In this document: piece by piece, positions 1 through 11,870 of the stretch | How the letters are laid out: each line of letters opens with the position of its first letter | How positions within the stretch are numbered: the stretch's first letter is position 1 | NCBI GenBank assembly: GCA_003313425.1 | Contig: NHZP01000089.1 | Span: 1-64,000 of the forward strand | Direction: 5' to 3' | Length of the DNA stretch: 64,000 nucleotides | DNA from: Pseudopyrenochaeta lycopersici | Taxonomy: Eukaryota; Ascomycota; Dothideomycetes; Pleosporales; Pseudopyrenochaetaceae | Translations under genes and position numbers: made by a program | The notes under the pieces: generated by a model | What the model was told of the DNA's origin: nothing | Database searches by the model: none | Seen by the model: the letters and a program-made list of their open reading frames with translations, nothing else

Positions 1-3000
1 TATTTGTCTAGTTTAATATCCTAGCTTTACGTGCACATTAATTAGTACTTCTATATTCTTACATCCCTAGACTATTAGTACTTCCTTACTAAGGTCTAGG
101 ATTATTCTGTAGGGTGTTAGAACGTCTGTCCCTAGTAACAGTTTTAATAGTAACTCTTCTATAATATATGCCTCTACTAATACTTTAGCTTTTATAGTAA
201 TCCTTTAGCTATCCTGTATATAATACCTAGGGATGTATAGGTTAATTATTACGTATTCTAGGGTTTTAATTTAGCTATTCTTAACTCCTTTTACTCCTAC
301 TTACTTAGTTATGCGATAGACCTATACTTAAGGGTTCTGCTATATTAGCTAACGTTAATCTACTAGGGTTATAATATTTCCTAAGTCTAGGTAGACCGCC
401 TCTAATAGACTGTGTTCTAATAATGCTGCCTGCATCGTAACGTAGGTCTATTTCTTAAAATCCGTGCCTATGCTAGATAGTACTGTCTCTAGTATTAGCG
501 CAGCTATTACTACTTTAACTACTAGCGCAGCGCTAACTTTTAGTCTTCTCTTTATATAGTCCTTTAGATGCTTATATAGCTTATTATTTAAGCTAAATTC
601 CTATTAGTACCTTTAGTAAATAATTCCTAGATTATCCTTCTTAGCCTGTACCCTATGCTTTAATGTGCGAATAAAGTTTGTTAATACTACGTTGTTAAAG
701 GCGTCGCTGTTGTAATCCTTGCTTTCTTAGCCTAGCTCGCCGCCTTTATCCTCTGCTAAGGCTATCTAAGTTAACGCGTATTCGTAACCTGCTTAAAATA
801 CCTCCTTATCTACTACGCTGTAATCTACGTCTACTAAATTTGCCTAAAAAGGCCTAAGCGGCCTGTTATCTTATTTCTGCGCTAGCCTGCTACTTAGCTC
901 TTTTCTGTTATTAAATTATCTTACTGGCTAATTTCTGCTTACTATAGTAAGCAGTTCTCTTATTAACGATAAGGATCCCTGTTAGCTAAACCTAGGATCT
1001 TAACTATCCTGCGTACTTCCTAATTCCCCTGCTAGGTTCTAATTACTATAAGTAGGTCTACTTTACTTATATTCGTAGTACGTCGTCCTATTAAATTGTG
1101 TGCTAACTTCTAGGCTGCCGCGCTGCGTTTAGTTAGGATACTAACCTCTATTATTACTTCTACTGTTATAAAATTTTAGCCTAGCACCTATACTATTATT
1201 AATATAGATTTACGCTAGACTAGACTATATATCCCTCTTATCTACTATTACTCGCATAAAACTTACAACATCTGTTATTACAGTTAGGTGTTATATTAAA
1301 TCTCTTAGTAATAGGTAAATCCTATTCTACGCGAAGTTTAGTTAAGTTATTATATCTAACATGCCTGCTGTTTTAGTATTTTAGATAACAGCATAGACGT
1401 ATAGTCTAGCGTCCCTGCGCGCCTTTGCGTCCTCTAGGCTATATTTCGCGCGCGTTAGCCTATTTATTACCTCTTTAAATAGTAGCTAAAAGTAATTAAC
1501 TAATAGCTGCTCCTATTGCTTAAGGCCTAGTGTGTATCGCAGACTATTCTTCTTAATATCTAATAATATTATGTACTATTCTAGTGCGTCTCCTCTTAAG
1601 TATTATACTATTTGTAGCTTTACTTCCTACTCTGCCCTGTCGCCTCATGCAGCTATAGTATCCCTTAGCTAGTTAATAAATATAAACACGTCCCTAATAT
1701 AGGTATCTGTCCTAACGTATATTACTGCGCTCCTTCCTATAGCTTAGTCTAAGTTTAGTTAAAAGTAACCTACCTCCTGCACCTAGAAGGTAGCAGCTCC
1801 TCCCCCTAGCGTCTCTGTTAGAGCTGTTTAGGGTAGTGCTTAAATACTCTGCATAAATCTAGTAAAGAATTAGGCTATTTAGTTAGGCGTTATTAGTTAA
1901 TTCTATTACTCCTGCCTTAGCACTTCCTCTATACTACTTTAGCTGTCCTCTCTGCTATTTATCTTACCGCCCCTATTATTTTAGTCTATTTCTTCTATAA
2001 CTTCCTATAGGCTACCTGCGTATAGTCTACCTAGCTCTGTGTTTACAGGTTCAGCATAACTATGTTCTCTACTTAGTAGTATCCGCAGTTTTCTAGGTAG
2101 CCCTAGCAGTTCCCTACTCTATTAACTTAACTATGCTTCTAACGTATTAACTCTTAGTTTAGAAGTAGGCGAAATCGCCTCTAATCTTCCTAATACTAAT
2201 TTACTTAATAGGTTCTTAAACCTTAGCTAACTTAGATTAATCTAGGTATAGGGTCGCAAATCCTTAACCTACTAGTTAATTAGCCTACCTTTACTAGTAA
2301 TTCCTATAGTTAACTACTCTGCAGGCAGACTAAATCTTAATAAGGCTATGCTTTATTATAGTAGCCTTACCTATGTTAAAAAGTCGTCTAAGAATTACTT
2401 AATACCCCTGTATTAGGTAGAGCTTTGATGCGCTTAATAATAAGCAGCTAACTAATACCTAGTTAATACTAATCCTAGTAGGATGTCCCTAAATATGTAT
2501 CTATAATTTGTTATTAGTTAACTGCTTCCTTAACTAACTTATTCCTGTTATTTTTAAGCTAAGTATGTGCAGAAGCGTTTCTGTCTTATTAGTGTGCTTA
2601 CTATTACTATCTTACTGTATCTAGTTATATTTAGTTAATAGCCTGTTTAGGGCTAAGTTAGGTTTAAATACTTTAGCTAGGCCGTCCTGTCCCTTTATAA
2701 CTACTTATTCGCTTTGTTAGTTCCTTTAGTAGCTTCGTAGCTCCTTAGTAGTTTCCTTAGTCTAGGCCGCACCTAGTTCGCCAAACCTTAGTTCGCTACT
2801 GCAACCTTCTAATAATTACTCTTAATTAATAAATACTACCTTTGTTCTTACTGTCTGCTTAACTCCACTGCTTAACAAGTGCTGTGTATCCTCGTATCGC
2901 GGTTACTGGTTCCAGGGCTCCTTAGGTCCTTATTTAGCTAGTTGTTCGCCTCTAGCTACCCTTCCTTAGTAAATTACTAATTTTAACTAGTATAGATTAA

Positions 3001-3050
3001 CTAACGCAGCTCCTTCTTAGCTGTTGCTGCTGGTTCCGTTATAGAGGTGA
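1..3050 (-). mobile_element. RIP-damaged retroelement remnant with Gag-like frame (runs off window start)
   Basis: AT-rich block with no long open frame. Read on the minus strand from about 1840 down to 1270 it gives a Gag-like stretch, including RLTRAKYSLEDAKARRD and, earlier, LGLKQ, interrupted almost only by TAA/TAG. This resembles the Gag of fungal Ty3/gypsy elements; I assign the superfamily by resemblance only. The pol part would lie to the left, beyond the window. No LTR could be recognised at the right-hand end. The stops fit RIP of CAA, CAG and TGG codons. Confidence 0.5.
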
Positions 3051-3235
3051 CGGATCTGGTGCAACAATATGTTGCTGGTAAATGCACTGCGATTCTGGTG
3101 GACGAAGTCCTGGTGGGTTCACCTAGTGTTCTAGCTCAGCTACTAATTATGTCAGTCAATCGCAGGTTGTGTTAGGTGTTTGTGTGTAAGATTGTTGGTT
3201 CAGCTATTAACGGTCTTCTGACCTCTTTATAGTCT

Positions 3236-3289
3236 GGGTCACCTGACCTGTAGCCAGGTTAGGTGACCCGGCGCTAGGTCAGGTGACCT
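3236..3289. repeat. cluster of three GGTCACCTGACC-type inverted motifs
   Basis: GGGTCACCTGACCTG (3236-3250), CCAGGTTAGGTGACCC (3254-3269) and AGGTCAGGTGACCT (3276-3289) are copies of one motif in alternating orientation and could fold as hairpins. They sit in a roughly 300-bp stretch (3040-3330) that is far less AT-rich than both sides. Function unknown; a terminal or regulatory part of a transposon is possible. Confidence 0.6.
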
Positions 3290-6130
3290 ATTCATAGTTC
3301 ATATATTGTTACAGTTAGTAACTTACTTAAATATATCTAACTAGCCTTAATTAATGCAGCAAATTACGCGTGTGCCTAATCGCAGTATTAACTTCTAGAA
3401 TTACAAATAATACGTTATACCTTAGAAGAGAAGGACTACGTTTAAAGACTTCTACAAGAAACTAGTTAAGTAACTATTACACGTTTAGAAATATATAGTA
3501 ACTAAGTAAATAATCTCTTATAGCTTATACGTTAATAAACTCCTTAACCTAGTTGGTGCGGCTGCTTAGGTATTTAAGAATAACGCAGCTCTTATAGCTA
3601 AATTTAGAGGTGTGTACTAGTTTAACGCCTAGTTTTCTATAGTTAAAGATATTAAGGACTATTAAGCTAAGTAAGGTAACAAGTTATAATTAGCTATAAG
3701 CTACCTTAAGAGCTTATATAAGCCTCTTTTTAATTAGGTTATTAGTATATATAAATTTAGTTATATATAGCTATTTAGGCGTTACAGACCTCACGCCGTA
3801 CCTTAACACAGAACTTATCCTATAACTCTAAGATCTAAAAAAGCGTTAAGATAAGTTTATAAACGTAACTAATATTAGTAATATAAAAGTAACCTTACAA
3901 ATAATTCCTACTTATATAACTTAATTATAGGATAATAAGAACTTAAGGGCGTAAGCTACTAAGAACAGAGTTTAAAAAGGTAACACAGACGTTTATACTT
4001 ATATGCGCAAGAATAATAATAAGTACCTATTCTAAAAAGAAGTACTAAAATAGTTTAGGAAGCTTAAATACTTAAGTAAAACGCGCATAAATATAGTTAT
4101 AAAGAATAACTAATAGCTTATTAAATAAGGACTCTAGATATATACGTGCGGGCTTATTATTCTTTAGATTCGCGCTATTAAATTCGCGAGATTAAGCAGG
4201 CAATTAAGTTAGTCCTCCTGTTAAGGTAGTCTAGGAGTACAGTTACCTATTAAGTATTAGTAACTCTAAAGTAGGTTATAATCTATAAGAAGCTATTAAT
4301 ATTTATAGTACGCGTCTATTAATAAGATTATCTAGTCTCCTTAACTTACTTCTTATCTAGAGGCAGAACTAATCTAATTAAATAATATTAGGGTAACTTT
4401 AAGAAAAGATATTGTATATCTAGGTAACTAATTACGATTAATACTGTTAGCCCTAGGACTAATTAGCTTAAGGTAAACTCGCGCAGCTACTTAATATAGA
4501 GACAGCTAAGTAAGGACGCTTAAAGTGCTTAACGTAAACCTAGATATCCTAGAAAGTATTATAGGATAAGAAGATTTAATTATTCTAGCTTTTACCTTAT
4601 ACACTTCTTCTAGGTTTAAGAATAAAGAATCTATTATGGCTAAGATACTTTTATAAATAAAGCTACATAGGAAGGTTAAGATCTAGAAGTAGTTTAAGCT
4701 CCTAGAGAAATAGTACTGTAAAACTATTAACTATAGTTAACTATTAGATAAGTAAGGTAATTATGTACTTAATCCTAATCGTGTCTATTACTTTTACTCT
4801 ACCTATGTCGCGTCTTACGTAAGAGTATTCTATTACGGCATAAACTACTGTTAGATCTAGGAAGTCTTACTTATCTTATACCTCTGCAAAGATAAGATTA
4901 GAGGATATTAAGCTAACCTAGTTATATAAGTCCTTTTTGTAAAGTCGCGCTAAGGTAGCCGCACCTATAAGGATCTTAAGAGCTACTAATATAGGCCTAT
5001 TTAGACTGCACTTAACATTAACTAGGAAGTATCTATAGGGATAATAAGCTTTAACCTTTAATTAATAAATTTAAATGAATAGAGAGTATTATCTGCGACA
5101 TCTTTAGCTAGATCTAGAAGGATAAGGAACTAGTTAAAATTATTAATAAAAGCTTTAAGATGTATAACTACTATACTTGCTAGATTAGTAGTAAAGATAA
5201 CCTTAGTTAGGGACGTATAATATATTACTTATTACCGCAGCAGCTAGTCTGCGGAGATCTTAAATATTACCTAATCTATGCAGCTATTTAAAAGGAGCCT
5301 TACCTTATCTTATACCTATACTACGCTAAATATACAAAACTAGGTAATAAGACTTACTTCTACTACATTAATCTTAATATTGCTTAGGCAGTTTACTCTA
5401 GACTTAGGGTAGACATAATTTAAAGCAGTGTCTCTTTTAATAATAAGGACGAATATAACTACACTAAGATATTACTAGGCTTCTATAATATTATTAATAG
5501 TTACTAAGAATAGCGCGAGAACTTAGGTTAAGATAATAGCACAGGGCTAATTAAATTATAGAGTAATGCTATATACTTCCTACAGGAACTAAGGGAGAAG
5601 TAGCTTAACGTATAATAGATAAAGCAGCTATATAAATAAGGTAAGGTAAAGATTTTAGATCTACGCCTGCCTTATAGCTTAACTAGACTATCTACTATTA
5701 AACGACGAACTGTGCTGCCCTAGTACGTGAAAGTTAATAATAACATAGAAACTATAGAGGTTCCTAAGATAGGCAGCTACTAATTAATTATAACTGCTTA
5801 TTAGCACCTTACTAAGGCCCTATACACGCCCTCTGGTTACTTAAACAAATATAGAGGTATTAAATAGCCTTTCCTAGGAGCTACGTAACCTATTTACAGT
5901 TATCCTATCTTACAAGCAGAAGGTAGCCTCGTTAGGTAGGATGACCCTGTTATTTAAGACGCTATACACGATATCTTTAACCTAGACATAAGTACCTATA
6001 AAGATATTATAGTAGAAATCTAAGCTAGCTAAAAAGAGACTATAAGGATAGTAAAACGTTACTAGGAGATTATTAAGATGTACAAAGAAGCTACGTATTA
6101 ATTAGATAGTAATATTCCTTCTTAGTCCTA

Positions 6131-7976
6131 ACGTGAGCGGCAAGCGAAACGCCCAGGTAAGCGAAACGCCCACTCTTGCCAAGACCACACCTCCTTCTAC
6201 CTTTAACTGCAATGTCTCAACAACTTAATATTGAATTACTCCCTTGTGAGGATAGAATTATCTTAGCTATCCAAGCAATAAAAAAAGACGCGACATTAAG
6301 TAATTAACGAGCTGCAGCAGTGTACAACGTTCCTAGAAGGACTCTCCGCGACCAACGCGCTAGAAAGCTTTCACAACGCGACAGCCAACCTAACTCGTCA
6401 AAGCTTAACAGGCACGAGGAAGACGCGATTATCTAATATATAAGGAAGCTAGACGCGCAAGGATTTGCCCCTACACTATCTTATCTCCGTAAGATAGCGA
6501 ATCAGTTACTAGCTGCTCGTGGTAGTGGCCAGGTAGGAGAAAAATAGGCTAGAAACTTCGTCTCTCGTAAGCCTAAGATTAAATCCTAACTAAGTAGGCC
6601 ACGCGACTACCAAAGAGTCCTATACAGCAATCCAGCTATTATTAGCCCCTAGTTTAACCTTATACGCAACATCAAAGCCAAGTACAGCGTCCTAGATAAA
6701 GATACCTATAACTTTAACGAGACTGGCTTTACTATAGGCGTAGGAGGGTCCGTTAAGGTAGTAACTGCGTCTAAGAGACGTACTTAACTACTGGGGATAC
6801 AACCTGGCAACCGCGAGTAGGTGACGTTGATTACTGGTATCAACGCTATAGGCTGGACAATTCCACCCTTCATTATCTTCAAAGCCAAGAACCACGACAA
6901 GTCCTGGTTACCTAATCTATCTAAGGGCTGGCGTATAGGCCTTAGTAAGAACAGCTAGACTAACAACGAACTTAGTCTAGCCTGGCTACAGCACTTTATC
7001 TAGCATACAGCAGCCCAGACAGTAGGCAGTCACCAGCTACTAGTAATTAATAGCTACGAGAGCTATAATTTACTTACCTTCTAAGATCTATGTGAGGAGA
7101 ACAAGATAATTACCCTCTGTATGCCTTCCCATTCATCCTATATCCTGCAGCCGCTTAATGTGGGCTGCTTTACGCCATTAAAGCAGGCATACTAGCGAGA
7201 GATTAGGGTCTTGGCAGACAGTCACATCACCCACATTAATAAAAAAGCATTCCTAGCTTCCTTTAAGGAGGTATTTAAGACCTCGTTCTTACAGCAGAAT
7301 ATTCTATCTAGCTTCTAAGCAACTGGCCTAGTCCCACACAGCCTAGAGGTGGTGCTATTAAAGCTTAAGGTAAAGCCTCGCACGCTGACACTACCTCTAC
7401 TAGGGCCCACCCCCTGGCACCCCAAAACACCCAGCAACGCCTAGGAGATAGAGGCTTAAACAACACTAATTATAAAGAGGATTCGTGACTATAAGAGTTC
7501 CTCTCCTAATTCTATTATTAAGATAGTGTTACAAGTTAAAAAGGGATTAATATTAAAGGTACACTCACACACGTTACTAGAAGCTAGAGTAGCTAGTCTT
7601 AAGCAGGCAAATAGAGCTGCTTCTAAGCAGAAAAAGCGTAAGAAAAAGCGGATCTAGCAGGGAGGGACCCTATTAAAGGAGGAGGGAGAGGACTTAATTA
7701 CTCAGAGGGACGTTAATACCTAACTTAAGGTAGAGAGGCGTGCGGAGAGGGCTCAAACAGGTGCTAGTACAAGAGGTATCCGACGCTGTAAAACTTATAG
7801 TGAGGCAGGACATAATAAGCGCACGTGTAAGAAAGATATAGTAGAAGTAGAGGATTAATTTAAGCTACTATAAGCTGTAGTAGCTTTTTATAGCATTAAG
7901 TTGTTAACGTGCAAAGTTGTAAAGCTTGGTAGGGTGGGCGTTTCGCTTACCTGGGCGTTTCGCTTGCCGCTCACGT
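6131..7976 (+). mobile_element. Fot1/pogo (Tc1-mariner superfamily) DNA transposon
   Basis: A 1,846-bp element with perfect 43-bp terminal inverted repeats (6131-6173 and 7934-7976), flanked by TA target duplications (6129-6130, 7977-7978). Each TIR begins ACGTGAGCGGCAAGCGAAAC and contains the sub-repeat AAGCGAAACGCCCA twice. The element holds one transposase frame. It sits inside an older ORF, whose frame is restored if the element and one TA are removed, so this is a clean nested insertion. Confidence 0.95.
6212..7858 (+). pseudogene. Fot1/pogo-family DDE transposase, inactivated by stops
   Basis: The frame from ATG 6212 to TAA 7858 is 549 codons with no frameshift but many internal TAA/TAG codons, so it is dead. 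The visible order is: an N-terminal helix-turn-helix/CENP-B-like part (about residues 1-130, with AVYNVPRRTLRDQRARKLS), a DDE_1 catalytic core with FNETGF (the first acidic residue has changed or been read as FNE), TLITGINAIGWTIPPFIIFK, and the DGHxSH-equivalent VINSYESYN, then SSYILQPLNVGCFTPLK. The C-terminus has a basic tract and a zinc-knuckle-like end RRCKTYSEAGHNKRTCKKD. Length and layout match fungal Fot1/pogo transposases (about 500-550 residues). The stops lie at former Gln/Trp codons, as RIP predicts. Several catalytic Asp codons now read Asn. Confidence 0.92.
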
Positions 7977-8581
7977 TACTTCTTTAATAAAGGAAAGCAC
8001 CTAGCTTAGATAAGTAAATAGTACGTTTACGATAGAGAGGTTAGTAAGGATACGGCCTTGTCGCAACTCCTTAACGAATTAAGCCAGGAGGAACGAGCTC
8101 AGCCTAATGCGCTTAACTAACAAACAGCGTCTCTAAGCACCTGTCGCCCTTATAGTAGAACCTTGTCAGCAGGTTTGCTATCAAGCCCGTTCTCTAGTAA
8201 GCATATCGCCGCTAACTCCTCGCCCTACTAGGCTTCCTGTTACCCACAATAAGCTTTATAAGGACCTACCGCTAACAACTAGGCCTGCTAGGAAGTTAAC
8301 TTAGCAGCTAGGAAGGAGCGAGGGAAGTAAGGGGACTTAATGCAGCTAGCAGATTTAGAGCTAAAAGGTTAAGCGAGTCTAAGAGACAGAGGATAAGGAG
8401 TAAGAGATATAAGGAGATAAAGTGTAGGTTAGGAGATAGTCTAAGATCTCTTTCCTTTATAGTTATTTGTATTCTATCTTAGGTCGAGTTAACCTTTTTC
8501 CTTTATTATTTTCTTTTATTTTACCTTTTATAATAGGATGCTAAGCTTTATAGGGTAAAGCTCTTAAGTAGGGGAGGTATG

Positions 8582-8905
8582 TGCTAATACACTTAGTAAC
8601 GTAGTTACTAAGGGCATCTTAGCTAGGATTAGGTAGGCTTAGCCAGGAAATCCGGGTATAAAGGTAGATAGATAAGACCTCCTTAGGAGGTATCAAATCT
8701 ACTAAGTATCACCCACGCTGTACTGTTAAGTCCTGCTTTAACAGAGTCTCGATTATTCAATTCACCGTTGCCTATCCAGCCTTGTCTGCCTCGTTACCCG
8801 TCCCCGCACCTCACCATCTCAACCAACACGAGACGCTCAGTTGCTTCTACTGCGCGCAAGGCTACCATCAAAAGGGAGAAGTTGGCTGAGGCCTCTGTTC
8901 CTGCA
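8582..8905 (+). repeat. 324-bp LTR copy (TG..CA), same family as 11547-11870
   Basis: Starts TGCTAATACACTTAG and ends GTTCCTGCA. A second copy of exactly the same length lies at 11547-11870 in the same orientation and differs mainly by C-to-T/G-to-A changes. A purine-rich run (AAGTAGGGGAGGTATG) directly precedes this copy, as at a 3' LTR. No matching flanking 5-mer is seen (GTATG / CAATA). It may be the 5' LTR of the plus-strand gypsy body that follows, or a solo LTR. Confidence 0.75.
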
Positions 8906-11000
8906 CAATAATACACTATTTAAGTAAAATAGAATAAGGATACTTTCCTTATTTATTTTACTAGTATAAATACTAATAGTATAACTATCCTAAAGTTAAA
9001 TATAATAACTACCTATAAGATAAGAGGACTGTCCTCTATTTCCTAGGGAATAATAACTCTGTAGCTACTATAGCGATGTAACTAGTCTTTAATAGAGAAT
9101 ATAATTAGCAATAATAGTAAACGTGCCTTAACTCTAATTACCTTAAATATAAAGACGTTAAGATACTAAATAAGTATTAAGAGGAGCTTTTTTTAGAGTC
9201 GCGCCTACTAATAAGTAAGAATTACAAACTCTATACGTAATAGGCGTATAAGAACTCTTTAAGCTAAATATTAAGCTTAATAGAAGCTAGATAAAGGTAC
9301 TAGTAGATTCTAGAGTATAATAGAGCTATATTTCTGCTCGAGTAATAGAATAAGCTAGCCTTATCCTATTATTAAAATTAGTACTATATCTATTAATAGT
9401 AGCTAATAGGTAACTAATACTATTAGAGTCTGTAATTACCTATAAGGTATAGAACATATAATTTATAATTTAGAACTATAGGGAAATAATTAACTTAGAC
9501 GTCTTTAGACTATTATAACACTATATAATACTAGGGCTCCTATAGTTAAGAGAACACAGCCTAGACATAGATTAGAAAAAGAAGAAGTTCTTATTTAAAT
9601 ACTATAGAATAGACGTAACTATAAGTAAACCTACGCTGTAGCTAAGTACTTTAGTAGATAAGAAGATAATAATAGGGATCTTTACTTTAAATAAGGATAA
9701 CCTTAAGACATAAAGGTCTAACTTAGTAGGTACTAATAAGAGGCCCTTAAGCTAATAAGCTAGAGTTAAGGAGTAAAGCGTAACTCTAGTAATCCCTAAT
9801 AAGTATAAAGAATATAAGTTACTCTTTTAAGAAGAGATAAGGATAAAAGTATTACTTAAATACTAACTTTAGGATTATAAGATTATCCTATAAGAAAGAA
9901 AGTAACTAACTTTTAGCCTAATTTATAGTCTATTAGAAAATGAACTTAAAACCCTACGTAAATATATTAAAATAAATTTAAAGAAAAGATTTATCTAAGA
10001 ATTATAATTACCAGCAGGATACTCTATACTATTTATACTAAAAAAAATAAGAAGTTAAGATTATATATTAACTATTAGAAACTTAATAATATTATAATAA
10101 AGAATTAATACCTTTTACTAAATATAGTAGAACTATAAAATTAACTAGCCTTTATAAAAGTCTTTATAGTATTAGACTTAAGAGGGGCGTATAACCTTAT
10201 TTATATAAAGGAAGGCGAAGAATAGAAGACTATATTTAGAACACGCTATAGCTACTATAAGTATATAGTAATACTCTTTAGTCTTACTAACATACTAGCT
10301 ATATACTAGGCACTTATTAATAACGTGTTAAGAGAATACCTAGATATATTTATTATTATATACCTTACTAATATCCTTATATACTCTAATAATTTATAGG
10401 AATATAATAAGCACGTTAAAATAGTTCTTACCTGCTTAGGAAGATTTAGTTTACTACTTAAACCTAAGAAATATAAGTTCTATAAGGAAGAAGTTAAATT
10501 CTTAAGATATATAGTCGGTGCGTATAGAGTAAAGATAAGTAAAGAAAAAATAAGAGTAGTAAAAGAATAGCCTAAACCTAAAATAGTGTGGAGGAAAAAG
10601 GGAGAGCTTGGCAACAGTTACCCAGGTGATCTATGAGATGGACCACTGTTTTGTCTAGGAGGCTTTGAGAGCCAGCTATATAAAGGAGAGCTGAGCACGG
10701 CCTATTACAGGGGCCATTATACGGTAGGAGCGTGAGCAGCGTGTACGCGTGCGCGAGCGCGCACGTGATCGCGCACGTGAGCGCGCACGTGAGCCTACCG
10801 TACCCCAGGTCACAGCGCGTTGTTTGCAACAAATAGTTAAAGATATATAGTTATTTATAGGATTTATTAACTTTAACTAATAGTTTATTAAGGACTTCTC
10901 TAAAAATTCTATCCTACTTACTAAACTTATAAGGAAAAAGATAAAATAAAAATAAGAGAATAAATAAAGAAAAGTATTCTAGATACTTGAAGAAATAACT
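8906..11000 (+). mobile_element. Ty3/gypsy pol remnant (protease, reverse transcriptase, RNase H), RIP-damaged
   Basis: The plus-strand frame with TAA/TAG stops shows a retropepsin region at about 9290-9610 (KVLVDSRV.., then ILGLLQLREHSLDID, i.e. the usual ILGLPWL..HNPDIDW block). Reverse transcriptase follows at about 9930-10560: RGAYNLIYIKEG-type sequence, YSYYKYIVILFSLTN, and a catalytic block that now reads VYLTNILIYSN where gypsy RTs have YLDDILIYS. The start of RNase H (FIKDFSKNSILLTKL) resumes after the solo LTR at 10832. Integrase is missing; the sequence passes into a minus-strand element near 11000. Gag is at best vestigial. Confidence 0.85.
10587..10831 (+). mobile_element. 245-bp solo LTR with 5-bp target duplication and CACGTG repeats
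   Basis: Starts TGTGGAGG, ends TTTGCAACA, and is flanked by AATAG on both sides (10582-10586 and 10832-10836). It contains a TATA-like CTATATAAAGG (about 10676) as expected for an LTR promoter. Three CACGTG hexamers at 12-bp spacing (10762, 10774, 10786) lie in a GC-rich run. It interrupts the gypsy RT/RNase H region. A diverged relative lies at 23821-24040. The open frame across it on the other strand is not a gene. Confidence 0.85.
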
Positions 11001-11546
11001 TTATAGAAATATGCTTTTAATAGTAAATAATTTAATATATTAATTGTATTAGCTATTATAGTAAGTACGTTAAACTTTTTAGTAATATTACTTATAAATA
11101 TTATATAATTAAGTATTTTAGCTTTTTTAAAGCTTTAACTTTAAACTTATATAACTCTTTTAATTCTAGCTTAAATTTAATAATTATTATTTTAAATTAT
11201 TACTAATATCTTAGATATTTATATACTTAATTTTTAGAGGTATAGCCTATTTAGATAGGAAGATAGAAGGATTTAAGTATTCTTAAAAACCGCGTGCATT
11301 AGGTAGAGACGTGCATTAGGTAGTAGAACACGTTATAGTATATATAAGTATTACTAGTATTTTATTTAGTAGTATACGTTAAGGAATTTAATTATACTCT
11401 AATAGTAATTAAAGCATAGTGCGTATAGTTTCTTCTAGTAGAATCTTAATACTAGGTTAAAAGCTCTATACTAGTTAAGAATATAAGTAGAAGTATACTT
11501 ATAGTAAGAATTAATTTTTGCATAGAATTTAACTCTATAAGTAATA

Positions 11547-11870
11547 TACTAATGCACTTAGTAACGTAGTTACTAAGGGTATCTTAGCTAAGATTATATA
11601 GGCTTAGCTAGGAAATCTAGGTATAAAGGTAGATAGAAAGGACCTCCTTGTAAGGTATTAAATTAACTAAGTATTACCTACGCTGTACTATTAAGTCCTG
11701 CTTTACTAGAGTCTTAATTATTTAATTTATTATTGCCTATCTACCTTTATCTACCTTATTACCTGTCCCTGTACCTTACTATCTTAACTAACACGAGATA
11801 CTCTGTTGCTTCTACTACGCGCAAGGCTACTATTAAAAGGGAGAAGTTAGCTAAGGCCTCTATTCCTGCA
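11547..11870 (+). mobile_element. 324-bp solo LTR, second copy
   Basis: Same length and sequence family as 8582-8905 and more heavily RIP-changed (starts TACTAATGCACTTAG, ends TATTCCTGCA). Flanks are TAATA (11542-11546) and TAGTA (11871-11875), a 5-bp duplication with one G/A transition. It sits within the minus-strand gypsy protease frame, which reads across it when it is removed. Confidence 0.75.

Larger units (their letters stand above)
3354..8456 (+). pseudogene. long RIP-damaged ORF, possibly a 2OG-Fe(II)-oxygenase-like protein, split by a Fot1 element
   Basis: Unrecognised with certainty. From about 5215 the plus strand reads as one long frame broken only by TAA/TAG (for example QQLVCGDLKYYLIYAAI, then YFYYINLNIA, and KRRTVLPQYVKV near 5705-5735). 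The Fot1-like element inserted at TA 6129-6130 interrupts this frame, and the frame resumes in register after 7978 (SYFFNKGKH) and runs to a stop near 8456. Reading the RIP-changed YFYYIN as an original H-x-D, with a later LPxG/RRT segment, would suit a double-stranded-beta-helix dioxygenase, such as the TET/JBP-like proteins described with fungal transposons. This is weak inference. The upstream part (3354-5200) is coding-like, but I could not fix its frame. It may be host-derived or carried by a transposon. Confidence 0.35.

Noticed and set aside
10578..10832. 84-codon minus-strand open frame
   Set aside because: It coincides with the solo LTR and owes its length to the CACGTG/GCGC repeats; no domain.
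8582..11870. Reading the two 324-bp LTR copies as the two ends of one short gypsy element
   Set aside because: The outer flanks (GTATG / TAGTA) do not match, and the right copy has its own flanking duplication inside a minus-strand element, so at least that copy is a solo LTR.
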